Shown here in pieces: positions 1 to 11,769 of a DNA stretch of 64,000 nt. A model generated the notes under the pieces. That model was not told the origin of the DNA. It saw only the letters and a list, made by a program, of their open reading frames with translations, and did not search any database. The stretch is from Chaetorhynchus papuensis (taxonomy: Eukaryota > Chordata > Aves > Passeriformes > Rhipiduridae), in contig VWYX01000009.1 in the NCBI GenBank assembly GCA_013396525.1, positions 1,473,052-1,537,051 of the forward strand, written 5' to 3'. The stretch's first letter is position 1. Each line of letters starts with the position of its first letter. The translations under genes and the position numbers were made by a program.

Positions 1-479
1 ATATGCTGTCTGAAACGCTTTCCATGTTGGTTACCTCAGAAACCAATAAATTAGAAAAGACAAAAGAATTTCAAATTTTATAGAATTTTTTGGTGGAGAG
101 AAAGAGGAAAATGCTGAATTTTTTGGGGCATGACTAAGCTGTTACTATACTATTACAACTCCCTGCAGATGTGGTCCTCTTTTGCCAGACAGCCTCTACC
201 CTAAACCAAGGTGTAAGATTTTTTTGGTGAAATTTCCATCTGAAGATTATAAACCCATGACACTTAATCTTGAAATGAAATAACTGAAAGTGAAAACTAC
301 ACAGATCCCAAGCAGTATTTTTAAGAAAAACACATCCTCAGTAACTAACCAACAGATTTATTCAGCACAGCATTTTTCCCCTAGCTATCAGTGAATCAAC
401 AAAGTCCAGATGCTGCAGTCCTGTGTTGCTCCAGACCAAGCAGACACCACTCCACCAGGCTTTAGCAGCATGACTGGTC
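1..479. other. unannotated AT-rich sequence
   Basis: I see no recognisable repeat, RNA gene or exon here. The text is AT-rich with frequent stops in all frames. Decayed CR1 sequence becomes recognisable only from about position 480, so the old element may extend slightly into this stretch. Confidence 0.5.
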
Positions 480-1340
480 TCTGAAAGTGTGCAGCTTTCT
501 AAGATGATGCTAAGATGGGATGTCTACAAGTCTGATGGAGGACAAAGTCAGAATTCACAATGACCTTGATAGACTGAAAACATGGTCCTAAAAAAAAGAG
601 AAAGATGATGCAGTTCAGTTAGTTTATTGTACTGCTCTGTACTTCGGGAAAAATAACCATTTTCACAAACAGGAAATACCAGATGGCAAAGGACTGACAA
701 GGTAATAGGTCTTCAAGACAGATCCCAGGAACCACAACAGACTACAAATTGTAGGTGAATGAGCAGTGAGATGTTATTAGAAGATAATTTTTTTTAAAAA
801 AGTCAAATATTAGACAAACACTTAAATGGCAAAAACATTATCAGACACCAGATTTTTTTCATTCTACTCAGCACTACTAAAACTAGAGCTGAAGTCTAAT
901 GCCCTGTTTTATGTACCGCACTTCAAAAAAATCATGTGTATCAAATTGGAGACAATCCAGAGTGGAGAAAAAGGAATGATGAGGCATCTGCAAAACACAA
1001 GCAATTAAGCAAGACTGAAATAATTAGATTTGTTTAGTCTAACATTGAAAAGATTACATGAGCCAGGGGTGCAGAGGGGTGGAGAAGGACAAGGCTTGAG
1101 AGAAAATGATGACAGTCTTAAAATATGTAAGAGGCTTCTTCAAATGTGAAAGAAAAAAATCATATACGCTCTTGTCTATAGTGGCAACAACAACAAAAAA
1201 AAAGGCTTGTGGTGTAATAAGAGAGACTGAACTTAAATCTTGTGAAAAAAAATTTATGAAGTTTAAAATAGGAAAGTACTACCATAGATATCAAAAGGAT
1301 AGGATTTGTAACTGAAAAACTAAAGCTTTTGAGAGAACAA
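480..1340 (+). mobile_element. ancient CR1 LINE copy, reverse-transcriptase end to 3' region
   Basis: Several short blocks line up in order with the last part of CR1 ORF2 and the region after it. Around 545-570 is the block that follows the catalytic box (aattcacaatgaccttga). Around 862-965 is the stretch normally reading like 'tactcggcactgg...gtccagagga'. Around 1110-1150 is 'acagtcttaaaatatgtaag', and around 1205-1300 are decayed remnants of the final coding block. The spacing fits one continuous element in sense orientation. Divergence is far higher than in the other copies in this window, and frames are broken by stops and A-rich expansions. It resembles the old CR1 type shared with turtles and crocodilians rather than the young avian subfamilies. 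The boundaries are approximate. Confidence 0.65.
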
Positions 1341-2777
1341 ATTAAACAAATACCTGTCTAGAGTAAATGAACTTTTCTAGTCCTTTACAGACTTCTTTTC
1401 TGTCACCATGATCATCTGTGCTACACAGATAATCTCTTGTGGCCTTGCAAACTGACTTCACTACAGTTCTGTGCCTGTATTTGATTTAATTTATTTGCAA
1501 GTATTTAGCTACTTAAGCCCTTAGGTCAATTACATTAAAAAATTGCACAAAAAATGTAATAAAAGAAATGCAATGTGTATTTCTGAAGAAAACAGGAACA
1601 TGAGCTAATTAAATAAATGTTTAAAACATCTACTTTTATTCCCTTTGCCCATACAGTTATCAGAAATTGCTTGCTATGTTATCAGTCTGTAATGAGATTT
1701 GTAGTAAGTTACATTTCTCAGGGTCGTTTGACGTGTGAACATATAAAGCATAGCCTCTTACTTTGACATACCAGCCCGCTCAACAGTTCATGCCTCAGTA
1801 AATCTTTCATCATAAATTAATTCCCAATTCACTCCCCCCTCTCCAGAAAACAAACCCCTTTGTATGGAAAAAAACACCTTTCTGACATTTTCAATGCGTA
1901 ACTCTTTCCTGAGACAGATTACTATTTACTCCTATATCAAGAAAATTTGCAGCAGTATTCTTCACATCCCATGTCAGGACAAAGTTCAAGGAATAGAGAA
2001 GACATTACTGACTTGCAAAATTGTCATGGCAGCTACCAAACACAAATATTTTATCTGTTTTTTAACAGGGACGTGCTGGATGGAAAATAACGAAAAGAAA
2101 TCTCAAGCATCCAATAAATCTTTTATAGCATGTCAACTAAGTCAACTTGGCAAGAACTGAGATCAGAGCTCTGTTCCTGATCCTGACAACAATCAAACTA
2201 TCTTGATCAATATCCTTCACAGCATTGCTTCTCTTCTCGTATTTCATTAATGCAGATTACACTAATCCATTGGAATACTTTTTCTACAGGTATGTGAAGT
2301 GACAATTTAGTTGAGTTTTTTCAGCCAGGCACTGCGGTAAGGCCATTGAATAATTAATTTTTAAGGTATACAGAGATGCCTGTGAATATATATAGGTAGT
2401 GATCTCCAGTGGATACCAAAAATTAACAGCACTGGCTATTCTTTAAATCAAAAACAACAGGAAAATGTCAACACTGCTAACTGCATGACATGCAGAAATA
2501 AAGACTTATTGATTACTGTTCACAAGAGCCTACAGAGCTTCTGGATTAAATATTGATAATTCTTTCTACAGGCAAACACAGTTGTAACTATTTTTCAGAA
2601 AATGGTCATGGATCAATACTTATTTTGCAGATACTTGTTATGCTAATCTGTTTACTGTCATATTCATTGAGGAATAGATATTGATCAGCCATAAATGAAT
2701 GCACTGCCTAGTAACACCCAGTATATATGATACTTACTATATTTAATTTATAACTTGCTTGTTTTGTAAAGTTACTT
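1341..2777. other. unannotated AT-rich sequence
   Basis: No repeat family, RNA gene or convincing exon is visible. The open frame at 1864-2160 has no flanking splice sites that stand out and no recognisable domain, and its length is expected by chance in sequence this size. Confidence 0.5.
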
Positions 2778-2821
2778 AAAAAAAAAAAAAAAGGAAAGAG
2801 AAAAAAAAGAAAAAGAAAAGA
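2778..2821. repeat. A-rich / GA-rich simple repeat
   Basis: A run of 15 A residues is followed by purine-only sequence of mixed A and G through 2821. This could be the decayed tail of a retroposed element, but no element body is recognisable upstream of it. Confidence 0.85.
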
Positions 2822-4245
2822 ACCTAGTTGACAGGAACTTTTGGCTGTGATTCACCCCTGTTTAGGGAGGAACAATGAATGTAGTCATTGGGAAACACAG
2901 AACAGCTGCTTATGGGTCTGACAGACTGAATAAACCTCCCACTGAAACTGGGAGCTTGCACAAACTTACATAAGACAAAGAATACCCCATAAAACCTTAA
3001 ACTCTTGTGCCACTAGTAATCCCATGAAATCATCTGGACAAAACTTAGCCCGTGACACAGAACATACATGAAATTTTTGATGGCCTTACTTTTGTTTGTA
3101 CATTCTTTGTAATTCTGAAGTGGATGCCCAGTTATTCTGTAGTTTATGTGGCTCAGAAACTGAACAGGTTAGAGTACCCATTGAATAATTTCCCTTTGGA
3201 GCTTCCCACTTTAAGCTGGTCTGCTGGCTTCAGGGAATAAAGAGCCATGTTTGCTGTTCCTTGAATAATGATTTTGACCATCATAAGTAGAGTCAATAGA
3301 AATTAGATCACCATCTTTCACAGCTGCAGGCTTAGAGCAAATACTGCTTTTCAGCCATCCCTACGCTCTTATGCTCAAGCAGCCAAATAAGGTCAGAACT
3401 GATAAAATAAGAATAGCTGGCTTCTTGTTACAGCCACTGACTCATGAAGACTATATAAACCCAAAGGATTCACAAGATGACAAAGAAAAAATGGTTGGGT
3501 TATTTTCCTGGAGGAAGAAAATTATACTTTAAAAAAATTACAATAACACGTTTGGTTTTTTTTTTAATTACTTCACATATTTTTGCAAAGATATTTCTTT
3601 TCAGTGCTTTCTTTAGTCATTCTTACATTCAGATTGAGGAAGAAATTACATATAGAGCCTTGGAGTTGGGTCAATGAGACTGAAAAATTCCTGCCAGGCT
3701 GGAGGAAGTAATGGTTCCCTTTTGAGTTCTATCTCATTCAATTCACAGCACGTTTTTCATTCTAACTGGTGTAAAAGCAAACACTACAGGTGTTTTGTGA
3801 TGAATTCCTAATACATTATTTTTCTAATTCCTTCATGTACTTTTTTTCCCCTAGTTCTGTGGCTAAGTTACAGCTCCTGTGAATACCTATTAGGACAGGA
3901 GCTACCCCCACTCACTCTAGGTCATTTTAATTCAATACACTCAAGTGCCATTTATTAAAAGGTCAGAAGGTTTGCATCTGGATAATCTAACAGGTATAGG
4001 TATTAGATCCTGAAGACTTAATTTCTTCTCTATTCTTATAATGTGTTTTTATAATACTGTAGGTCTTCTGAACATTTAAAAGTTACATGGGTTCTTGTTC
4101 TATCTTCAAGGCATAGAAAAGTGATTGCCCTTTTCTCTCTGTGTAACAACCCTAATTGTGACTTTTCCAGTAACTAATATGATTCTATTATATTATTTTT
4201 TAATTCTATTTATTTCCATTAGCATTGATTCTATTACTTGTTGTT

Positions 4246-4304
4246 GTACTACTATTTACTGAAGTTGTCTAACAGTACTACTATTTAACTGCAGTTGTCA
4301 GATA
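4246..4304. repeat. two-copy imperfect tandem duplication, about 30 bp unit
   Basis: Copy one (4246-4274) and copy two (4275-4304) both start with gtactactattta and share the following ctg-agttgtc block, with a few substitutions and one indel between them. It looks like a replication-slippage duplication that has since diverged. Confidence 0.8.
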
Positions 4305-6422
4305 AATAGTCCAGAAGTGCTTGTGAAAGAAGGCAAACAGAAGGGAACAGAATTTCACTCTGGCCCATATGGAATCTGGAGTCAGTCCTTGGAAAAAGCT
4401 TTTGATTTAGTATTTGTACAACAGAATCTCCACACAGCATACCTCTGCAAGACACTCACCCTGAGTCTTCGTAAAGCATGTTCCCCATTATGTGCAGCAC
4501 AGAGGAGGAAAAGAGGTTTCCTTGCTAGTCTAAACAGTGGAGGAAATGCCTGCAGCTCCGTGAGACAAACACAACTAAGTGAGCTTTTCTGCTTGAAAGT
4601 TTGCTACCATGCTGCGTACCTACAACTCTGAAAACACAGCCAGAATGGCTGTGATTAAACTAAAAGCAGAAAGGGATGCAAGAACCAGCTGGAGGTACTG
4701 AGAACCTTCTGCTGGGTGATAGAGACATCCACAATCTGACATATTCCAGCCTTCAGCAGCCAGACTGCACGCAGGCCAGCATGGAGAAACGTTACATATT
4801 GACAGAGCATAGTTCTTCAGATTTCATCTCAACCCTGCTGAGCAACTGAGATCTGTAAGGTGGGCTGTATGGGTACTCTCGATCTAAAGGAGAGCAGCAC
4901 ACTTGTGAATAGAGGGGTTTAAGGCAGGTCCCATGTCCATGGGCTATTTCCATTATCTCTGCGTATGCTCTGTGAGCTGTTGCTTATTAACATTTTCATC
5001 AGACTTACTCCACCTTAAAAACAAACATCAAAATGCACTTGGCAGAAGTAAACACATGCTGATATCTTTGAATTTAAACTGTGAACCAAAAACTAAATAT
5101 GAATTAAGAAACAGCTTTCTCTATGTTATAAGTTATCCATTTAGAATACTTTGAGAACAATTCAACAACCCTAGTATTAAAACTCTCTAACAGACCATGC
5201 TTCAGTTGCAGCTTTTTTCAGCTACTCATCACAGAGGTACCTGACTGCACATTTCTTTGGACCATTTCATTTAACAACTTAGCTGTCCTCAGCTCACTTT
5301 TAAATTGCTAATGGAGTTCCTTCTGTGTTTCTATCTTTGGCCTCATTTTACAAGAAAATGAAATCTGAATTTTCTGTTCTAATTCCAGGAAGTTTAATAT
5401 TTCTCTTTTCAGCATTAGTATTTCTGCATTACAACTCGCAAAAAGCACAGAGGACTAAAGACCAGATGAGAAGACATATGCAAAGTCTCAAGAATCTGCA
5501 ATGCTGTGTTTTCATTAGCCTCTCTAAACCATCTGGGCCAAGACAGAGATATTTTAATGGATATAAAAAGAGGAATCAGGTCTCAGATGTACCATTAGAT
5601 TTTATCTTGTCTAGTATTCAGGCCTAGGTTTAAAGCCTAATCAGCCTCAGGTGTTGTTTGGCTTCAGCAGAATCAAAATTTTACAATAGTACTTTGAAGT
5701 TTTGCAGTTAAACTTGTGGTTTAGCACTGTGCAAATCTGAGCTCTGTTCTGCCCAGCTCAGCTCAATTCCTGTCTGAGCTCCAGCAAGCCCCTGAGCTGC
5801 CCTCCACCTTGGCACACTGCCTGGTTTGAGACAGGGTCTGCCTTGTTTGTTCAGTACAAATTCCTGAAACCCAAGATTCCCACTATGTATTTTCTATCAC
5901 AAGGGGACCCTGATGTTGGTTGAAGCCTCATAAATCTAAAAAAATGCACATACTCTTGAGCGGTGAAACCTTACAGACATGCTGTCCTTGTAAAGTATTA
6001 GCTTAGAGTCATAACTGGAAAAAGACGTCTCTGAGTTTGAGCAGAAGTAGAAATAGAGTGTACAACTGACTATGCAACCAGAGATGTGAATCCTTCCATT
6101 CAACTGAAATTAGAAAGGGGGCTTACCTCTCAAGTTCCCAGTTTAGAATATTTCTATTTTAAAATGCAATCTTTCAGTACTACTGTTAGCTAAGACAAAG
6201 AATCGCCTTTCTGTCTTACAAGTATGTGTTACTAACTTGAAAAAAAAAAGGGGAAAATGGAAAAAGGGAAAAAGAAAAACCCAGAGGTTTTCAATTTATA
6301 GTGTTAAGTGTAGGTGTGGGAGGGGGAAAGGCTCTAGACTCATTGATTATGTTTTTAAGAAGTGGCCATATGTGATTATAGAAACAGATCTTGAAGACCA
6401 TATCCTGATTAAAAAAACCGTT

Positions 6423-6442
6423 GTCTGTTTCAGTCTGTTTCA
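6423..6442. repeat. 10-bp perfect direct duplication
   Basis: The decamer gtctgtttca occurs twice back to back. This is a minor slippage duplication with no further significance that I can see. Confidence 0.7.
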
Positions 6443-9400
6443 GATTTAGAAGACCAACAATTTCCTCTACAGCTGATAAAGCCGTATTTTCAGGATATGA
6501 AAAATGAAAATATTAATTCAAGAAGGTAATATTTCTAAATTCTTCATGTTGGAATTAATAAAAATTATAAAATAAAAGGAGGAAGTTGATAGTAAAAGTA
6601 ATTCCTTGGAGCTAGCACTGAAAGTCAGACTTTATCACTCCACTAAGTAGGTCAGTAAAAACTTTCTGATACACCTAAAGAAAAATATACTGTCTGAAAG
6701 TTGGAAGACTAGCAAACGGGAAAATAAACACAACAGAGCAGGAAGTAGATCCTCAACTTTTGCAGATCATCTGTAAACCTCTTCAATACTGCCATCTCCA
6801 CTACAAAACTTGGGGAAATGTCTAAGTAAGGTTAATCAACTCAGCCAAGGTTGAGAAGATGCAGAAACAGATCTTAGGGCATCTGATCATCTATCAGCTC
6901 ATCTATACATTTGATCTTATATCACCTTACCTGAAAAATCACCTGAGACCATTGTCCTAGACAGAAAACACCTAAGTTCTTGGGGAGCATTTCAAAGCAG
7001 GCTTCATGTTGTTCTCAGGTATCTTGAGAATACCATGGCAAGAACCTTAAGCACTACAATTTTGTGCCAAGAAGTTAGACTTGTGACATTAATGACAAAA
7101 ATTTAGATGTTCACTGTTCAGGTTAGCTGAAAAAATTAGCTCAATTACATGATGTTTAGCCCAGCTTTACTCTCAGGGCTGTTAATTCTTTAACCTTTCC
7201 TTGACAGCTAGCCTGGAGAATGAGGCCAGTTCCCATGGAGAATGAATGTCTCTATGGTGCATTTGTGTGGATGTTACTGGAGTATCTCTGCTAAAAAGCT
7301 GGGAGAAGTACTCACAGGTAAAAGAATAACTCTAGTTTTCAACTCTGGAGAAGCACACGGTGCTGAATGAGTCATTTCTAGGAAATCCAACCCAGAATAT
7401 CTGGCACCATAAATAGCAGTTCAACAGAAGCTCACACATCATCAAAAATCTCTCACTGGTGGCCTCAGTCCTGACTAAAACCTCTGGACAGTACCAGGCC
7501 ACAACTGAAAAGGGGTATATTCCTCAGTGAGGCAATATGTATTAATCTATAGGTAACTTTGTGAAAAGATGAAGCATATGGTAAGTCTAACACAAGTTGG
7601 AATTAGATTAAATTTGTGGCATTCTTTTGTTTGACAGGGAATCTACAGTAAGGGATCCTGATATCAGGGATCTGCATGCTGCTGATTGAAAGAAATGATG
7701 ATTGGAGTAGCTGAACTTTAGTAAATGTAAGAAAAATCCAAGTGCTAGAAAAAATCCAAGACCAGACTCGTTGTGGAGTTGCCATCTGAGAGTTCCTTAG
7801 GCTGAGGTTCAACTGACTTTTCTTTATTGCATAAAGGGCCTGAAAAGCTTCTGATGAACATGAGAAAAGCCACCCAGGCAACAAAACAGCCAACGAGGCC
7901 TCTGTGAACTGTGACCATGACTGTTATAGCACAGTTAGGTGGTGGCAATAAATCATCGCATCCATGTAGTCACTGGTTAAAGTAGTAACTAATTTGCAGC
8001 CACATTTCAAATCTCAGCTTAAGAGTTACATCCTTGGGTAGTTTGTGGTCACTGTATAAAGAAAAATACATTGAAGTTCTTTTTTTTATGAAGTATAAAG
8101 AATTAAATATTTGGTTTTGGCTTAATAATGCCATACGCTGTCAGTCTGAAGATAGAAATTTCTGGACATATTTGTCAACTCTCCAAAGCTAAAGGGAGAG
8201 CTTCAGGCCTTTTTTCACCTACCATTTTTTTTTGCATGATTCCTAAGCCCATTCTCTCTGACACAACAAAACTGTAAATGTAATTCCAGCTGGTGAAGAA
8301 CTGAAAAGGTTAGAGAATATTTGCAAATCTAAATTTTAAGCTCAATTAAATGAATTGGTTCATTGGGCTTTATCACTAACAAACACCTAAATACAAATCT
8401 GCTTGTGTAGGAAAACAAATTTAAAAGGCAATAAAAGAAATATGAGGAGAAATAAAAACTTATGACTGCACATTAAACACCTTCCTCCCAAACAAAAACA
8501 AGGATGGAAATTACCCTACAGTTCTCTGCACAGTTTGGCTGGCCCTAATTTTTAATTAGTTAGTTTATGCTTCAGCCATAGTAACTCTTTCAAACTTATA
8601 TAGCAGTATGTCTGAAATACTAAGAACACCATTTCCCGTTGCTACACCAAGCTGTAATAGGATTTTTGGTAGGAAAACATCAAGATGCATTGAAAAGTAA
8701 ACTCACAAAATGCCTTCTCTACCTGCCTACACACATGGATTAATTTTTATTTGCTTTGCTGCTCCTATTTTCTTGTTACATGCATAGAGACTACACTAAA
8801 ATGTAATCCAGCCTTTCTCATTGCAAACCCTTTAAAGAGGCAAACTTTTCTCTCAGAGAGAGAGAAAAAAAAGAAGCAGCTTGAGAATTGTTGAGATCAC
8901 ATTAGAACTGTTTTTATTTCCAAGTTATTGAGAATGGTATGAACAGAAAAAAATTTACAAAACTATGCCGAAGTCAATTTGCTGATCTGTGATATATCGA
9001 ATCTTTTTTTCTCTCTATGTCACCTAGTTATATAAATTTATACAGGCAGACCTGACTTTCAGGTCATTTTCTGCTCAGATAAGACAAACCCCTTATTGGA
9101 AGCTAAACATTTTCACCACTTATCATAAAAGAGTCGGGGAGGAAAAAAAGGGGATTAAACATAGCAGTGAAGGAACACCAAATCTGGGTGCACTGGCATG
9201 CAGGAGGTGCCTGAGGCTGACTGTTCCCTCTGATCTGGACAGCACAAGTGGGAGTCATTAACCCTCTCAATCTCCAGATAATCTCCTCGTAGTAAGGCAC
9301 ATGTCTTCTCCTGCATGTATGTTTAAGAAGTCTGCTTGAAAATTCTGGGACTTGAGGGGAAAGGCACTGTGCATGGACTGGGGATAAGGGAAATGAGATT

Positions 9401-10870
9401 TCTTTAGACAAGGAAGGTTTTCAGTGTTCTGCAACCTCCCCAGGAAGTCACAAGTGTCAGAGCGAGAAACATCATATTGAAAGATGATTGCATTTCTCCT
9501 GTATTTGCACCCAGTTGTAACTCTGTTTGTACACAGAGAATGAAGCTTTCAGAGGCACTTTCAGGAAGAAGCCCAGGACTCCAAAGTGTCTGGTTTGACC
9601 TTCTGGTTTCCTTCCAGAGGTCACAGTCAAGACCATCCACAAAGACTTTGGCAACCACAGAGGAATACCTCTGAAAGGACAATCTTTGCAAAATGATATA
9701 TGACTTTCAGAAACCTTATATAGGCTCGGCTTCACTGCCTTGAGAAACAGTTCAGATATCCCTCAAGACTACACAGAAATGTTAGTTATACAAACACCTG
9801 GCCAGATTCTTCTCTGAATGAAGCTGGAGTGAAGGCAAAAAAGAGAATAATTGAATTGCTTGTCTGCTAACAGGAAAGGAATGGCTACAAGGAGAAGAGG
9901 AGGCTAGATACTGATAGCGTGATGTTTTCAAGAGAGGAACAAAAGCAGAAAAAGTCTTCTGGCCTCTGAGCTTCTAAGTGTTTCCCAGAATACAGATATT
10001 TCACTGAGAGGAGCACAGGCAAAATAAAGGGCCCACGGGACAGAGAACAAGTGAAAGAAAGTAATTTAATTTGTTCAGACATTCTGCAAATCTACCATTT
10101 AATCCTAAACCAAATCATTTTGAAATGCAAAAGAAGAAATCAGGAAAAAGAAGGTATTTAAATTGAATTAAGCTACCAAAACAGTATGAGAGCCATGAAA
10201 AATGGCATAGGTCAGAAAACTCTGCAGGAGGAGTCTGAAAAACTGCCATGATGAATGGGAATTGAACTTTGTCTCTTGATTCCAAGTACGTGATCCATCA
10301 CAATCCTGCCTGTCATCTGGTAAGGTCAAGAGTCTCTGTGTTCAGTTGTTAATTTCCTACCCATCTTGGCTTCTAACAGGAGTTACCTAAATCGACGTGG
10401 TGTTTATCCAGGCACAAACGACAACCATCAAAACATTTTCATTCTGATAGGCTCATGTCTAATTTGCTGGAAGTAAAACTGTGTATCAAAGATAAGATTT
10501 AATAAAGTTCTCTTAGCTACAAATGGACTATTAACACTCCGTGTGCTTCTAGGAAAGTGCAATCAAGAAATTAACAAAATGGGCTCTGCTCACGAAGAAA
10601 CAAAATGCTCATAACACAGACAGGGAATAAGTTGTCATAAGATACAAAAAAAAAATCTTTTCTGAGCCTAAGTGCTCCGGCTGATTGCAAGCTCGTATTA
10701 AAGAGCTTTACACAGTGTATTGGGGTTGTGTGGCAAACTTTTTGTAGCAGGGGGATCCTACAGAGATGGATTCTGTGAGAAGCTGCCAGAAGCTTCCCAT
10801 GTCCAAGATGGACCCACCACTGGCCAAGGTCAAGCCCATCAGCAATGGTGGTAGTGCCTCTGGAATAATG

Positions 10871-10878
10871 TATTTAAG
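10871..10878 (+). promoter_or_regulatory. TATA-like box of LTR A
   Basis: The octamer tatttaag lies about 155 bp inside the LTR and about 710 bp before its polyadenylation signal. The truncated second copy of this family, at 57135-57142 on the other strand, keeps the same octamer at the same relative place. Confidence 0.55.
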
Positions 10879-11582
10879 AAGGGGGAAAAACCTGTGCAGT
10901 AGCAATCACAGCCAGAAAATGGAGGAGTGAGTACATATGACCCAAGAGCCCTGCAGACACCAAGGTCAGAGCAGGAGGGACAGGAAGTGCCCCGGGTGCT
11001 GGAGCAGAGGTTTCCCTGCAGCCCCTGGTGCAGCCCATGGTGAAGCAGCTGTGCCCCTGCAGCCCGTGGAGGACCCCAGTCTGGAGAAGGTGCACACGTG
11101 CCTGAAGGAGACCGTGACCCTGTGGGAAACCTGTGCTGGAGCAGGCTCTTGGCAGGACTCATGGAGAGAAGAGCCCAGGCTGGAGCAGCTCTGCTGGCAG
11201 GACTTGTGACCCTGTGGGGGACCCACTGCAGAGCAGCCTGTTCCTGAAGGGTGGCACACTGGGGAAGGGATCCACACTGGAGCAGCTGTGAAGAACTGCA
11301 GCCTGTGGGAAGGGCTCACACAGGAGAAGTTCATGGAGGACTGTCTCCTGTGGGAGGGACCCCACACTGGAGCAGGGGAAGAGTGTGAGGAGTCCTTCCC
11401 CTGAGGAGGGAAGAGTGGCAGAGACAATGTGTGATGAACTGACCACAACCCCCATTGCCTGTCCCCCTGAGTGGAGGCAGAGAAAATCATGAGTGAAGTT
11501 GAGCCTGGGAAGAAGGGAAGTGTGGGGAGAAGGTGTTTTAAGATTTGGTTTGTACTTCTAATTATCCTCTGATTTGATTGGA

Positions 11583-11588
11583 AATAAA
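11583..11588 (+). terminator. polyadenylation signal of LTR A
   Basis: AATAAA lies about 180 bp before the LTR end and is followed by T-rich and GT-rich text. That is the usual arrangement for the R/U5 part of a retroviral LTR. Confidence 0.6.
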
Positions 11589-11769
11589 CTAATTTCTCCC
11601 AAGTTGAGCCTGTTTTGCCCTTGATGGTAATCACTGAGTGATCCCTCCCTGTCCTTATCTCAATCCACAAGCCTTTAGTTGTATTTTCTCTACCCTGCCC
11701 AACCATGGAGCAGAGGGATAGAGTGGCTTTGGTGGGCACCTGGTGACTAGCCAGGGCCAGCCCACCACA

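Larger units (their letters stand above)
2822..10715. other. long unannotated stretch
   Basis: About 7.9 kb of AT-rich sequence in which I recognise no LINE, LTR or RNA gene. Small tandem duplications occur at 4246-4304 and 6423-6442. The open frames at 4317-4631 (104 codons) and 9404-9691 on the reverse strand carry no domain I know. A slightly GC-richer patch lies near 9130-9420 with no assignable identity. Confidence 0.45.
10716..11769 (+). mobile_element. solo LTR of an avian endogenous retrovirus, family A
   Basis: This 1054-bp GC-elevated block begins tgtattgggg and ends gcccaccaca, giving the TG...CA ends of a retroviral LTR. Its middle has a recurring motif in which phrases such as 'ctggagcag' and 'ccctgtggg' reappear every 40-70 bp. 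It matches from memory a long LTR family common in avian genomes, which I believe is ERVL-like. A TATA-like box lies at 10871-10878 and an AATAAA at 11583-11588, in the expected order. No retroviral coding sequence flanks either side, so it is a solo LTR. Flanks are ..tacacag and tacatgac.., with no clean target duplication. A 272-codon reverse frame crosses it but is antisense to the element and not a gene. Confidence 0.85.
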
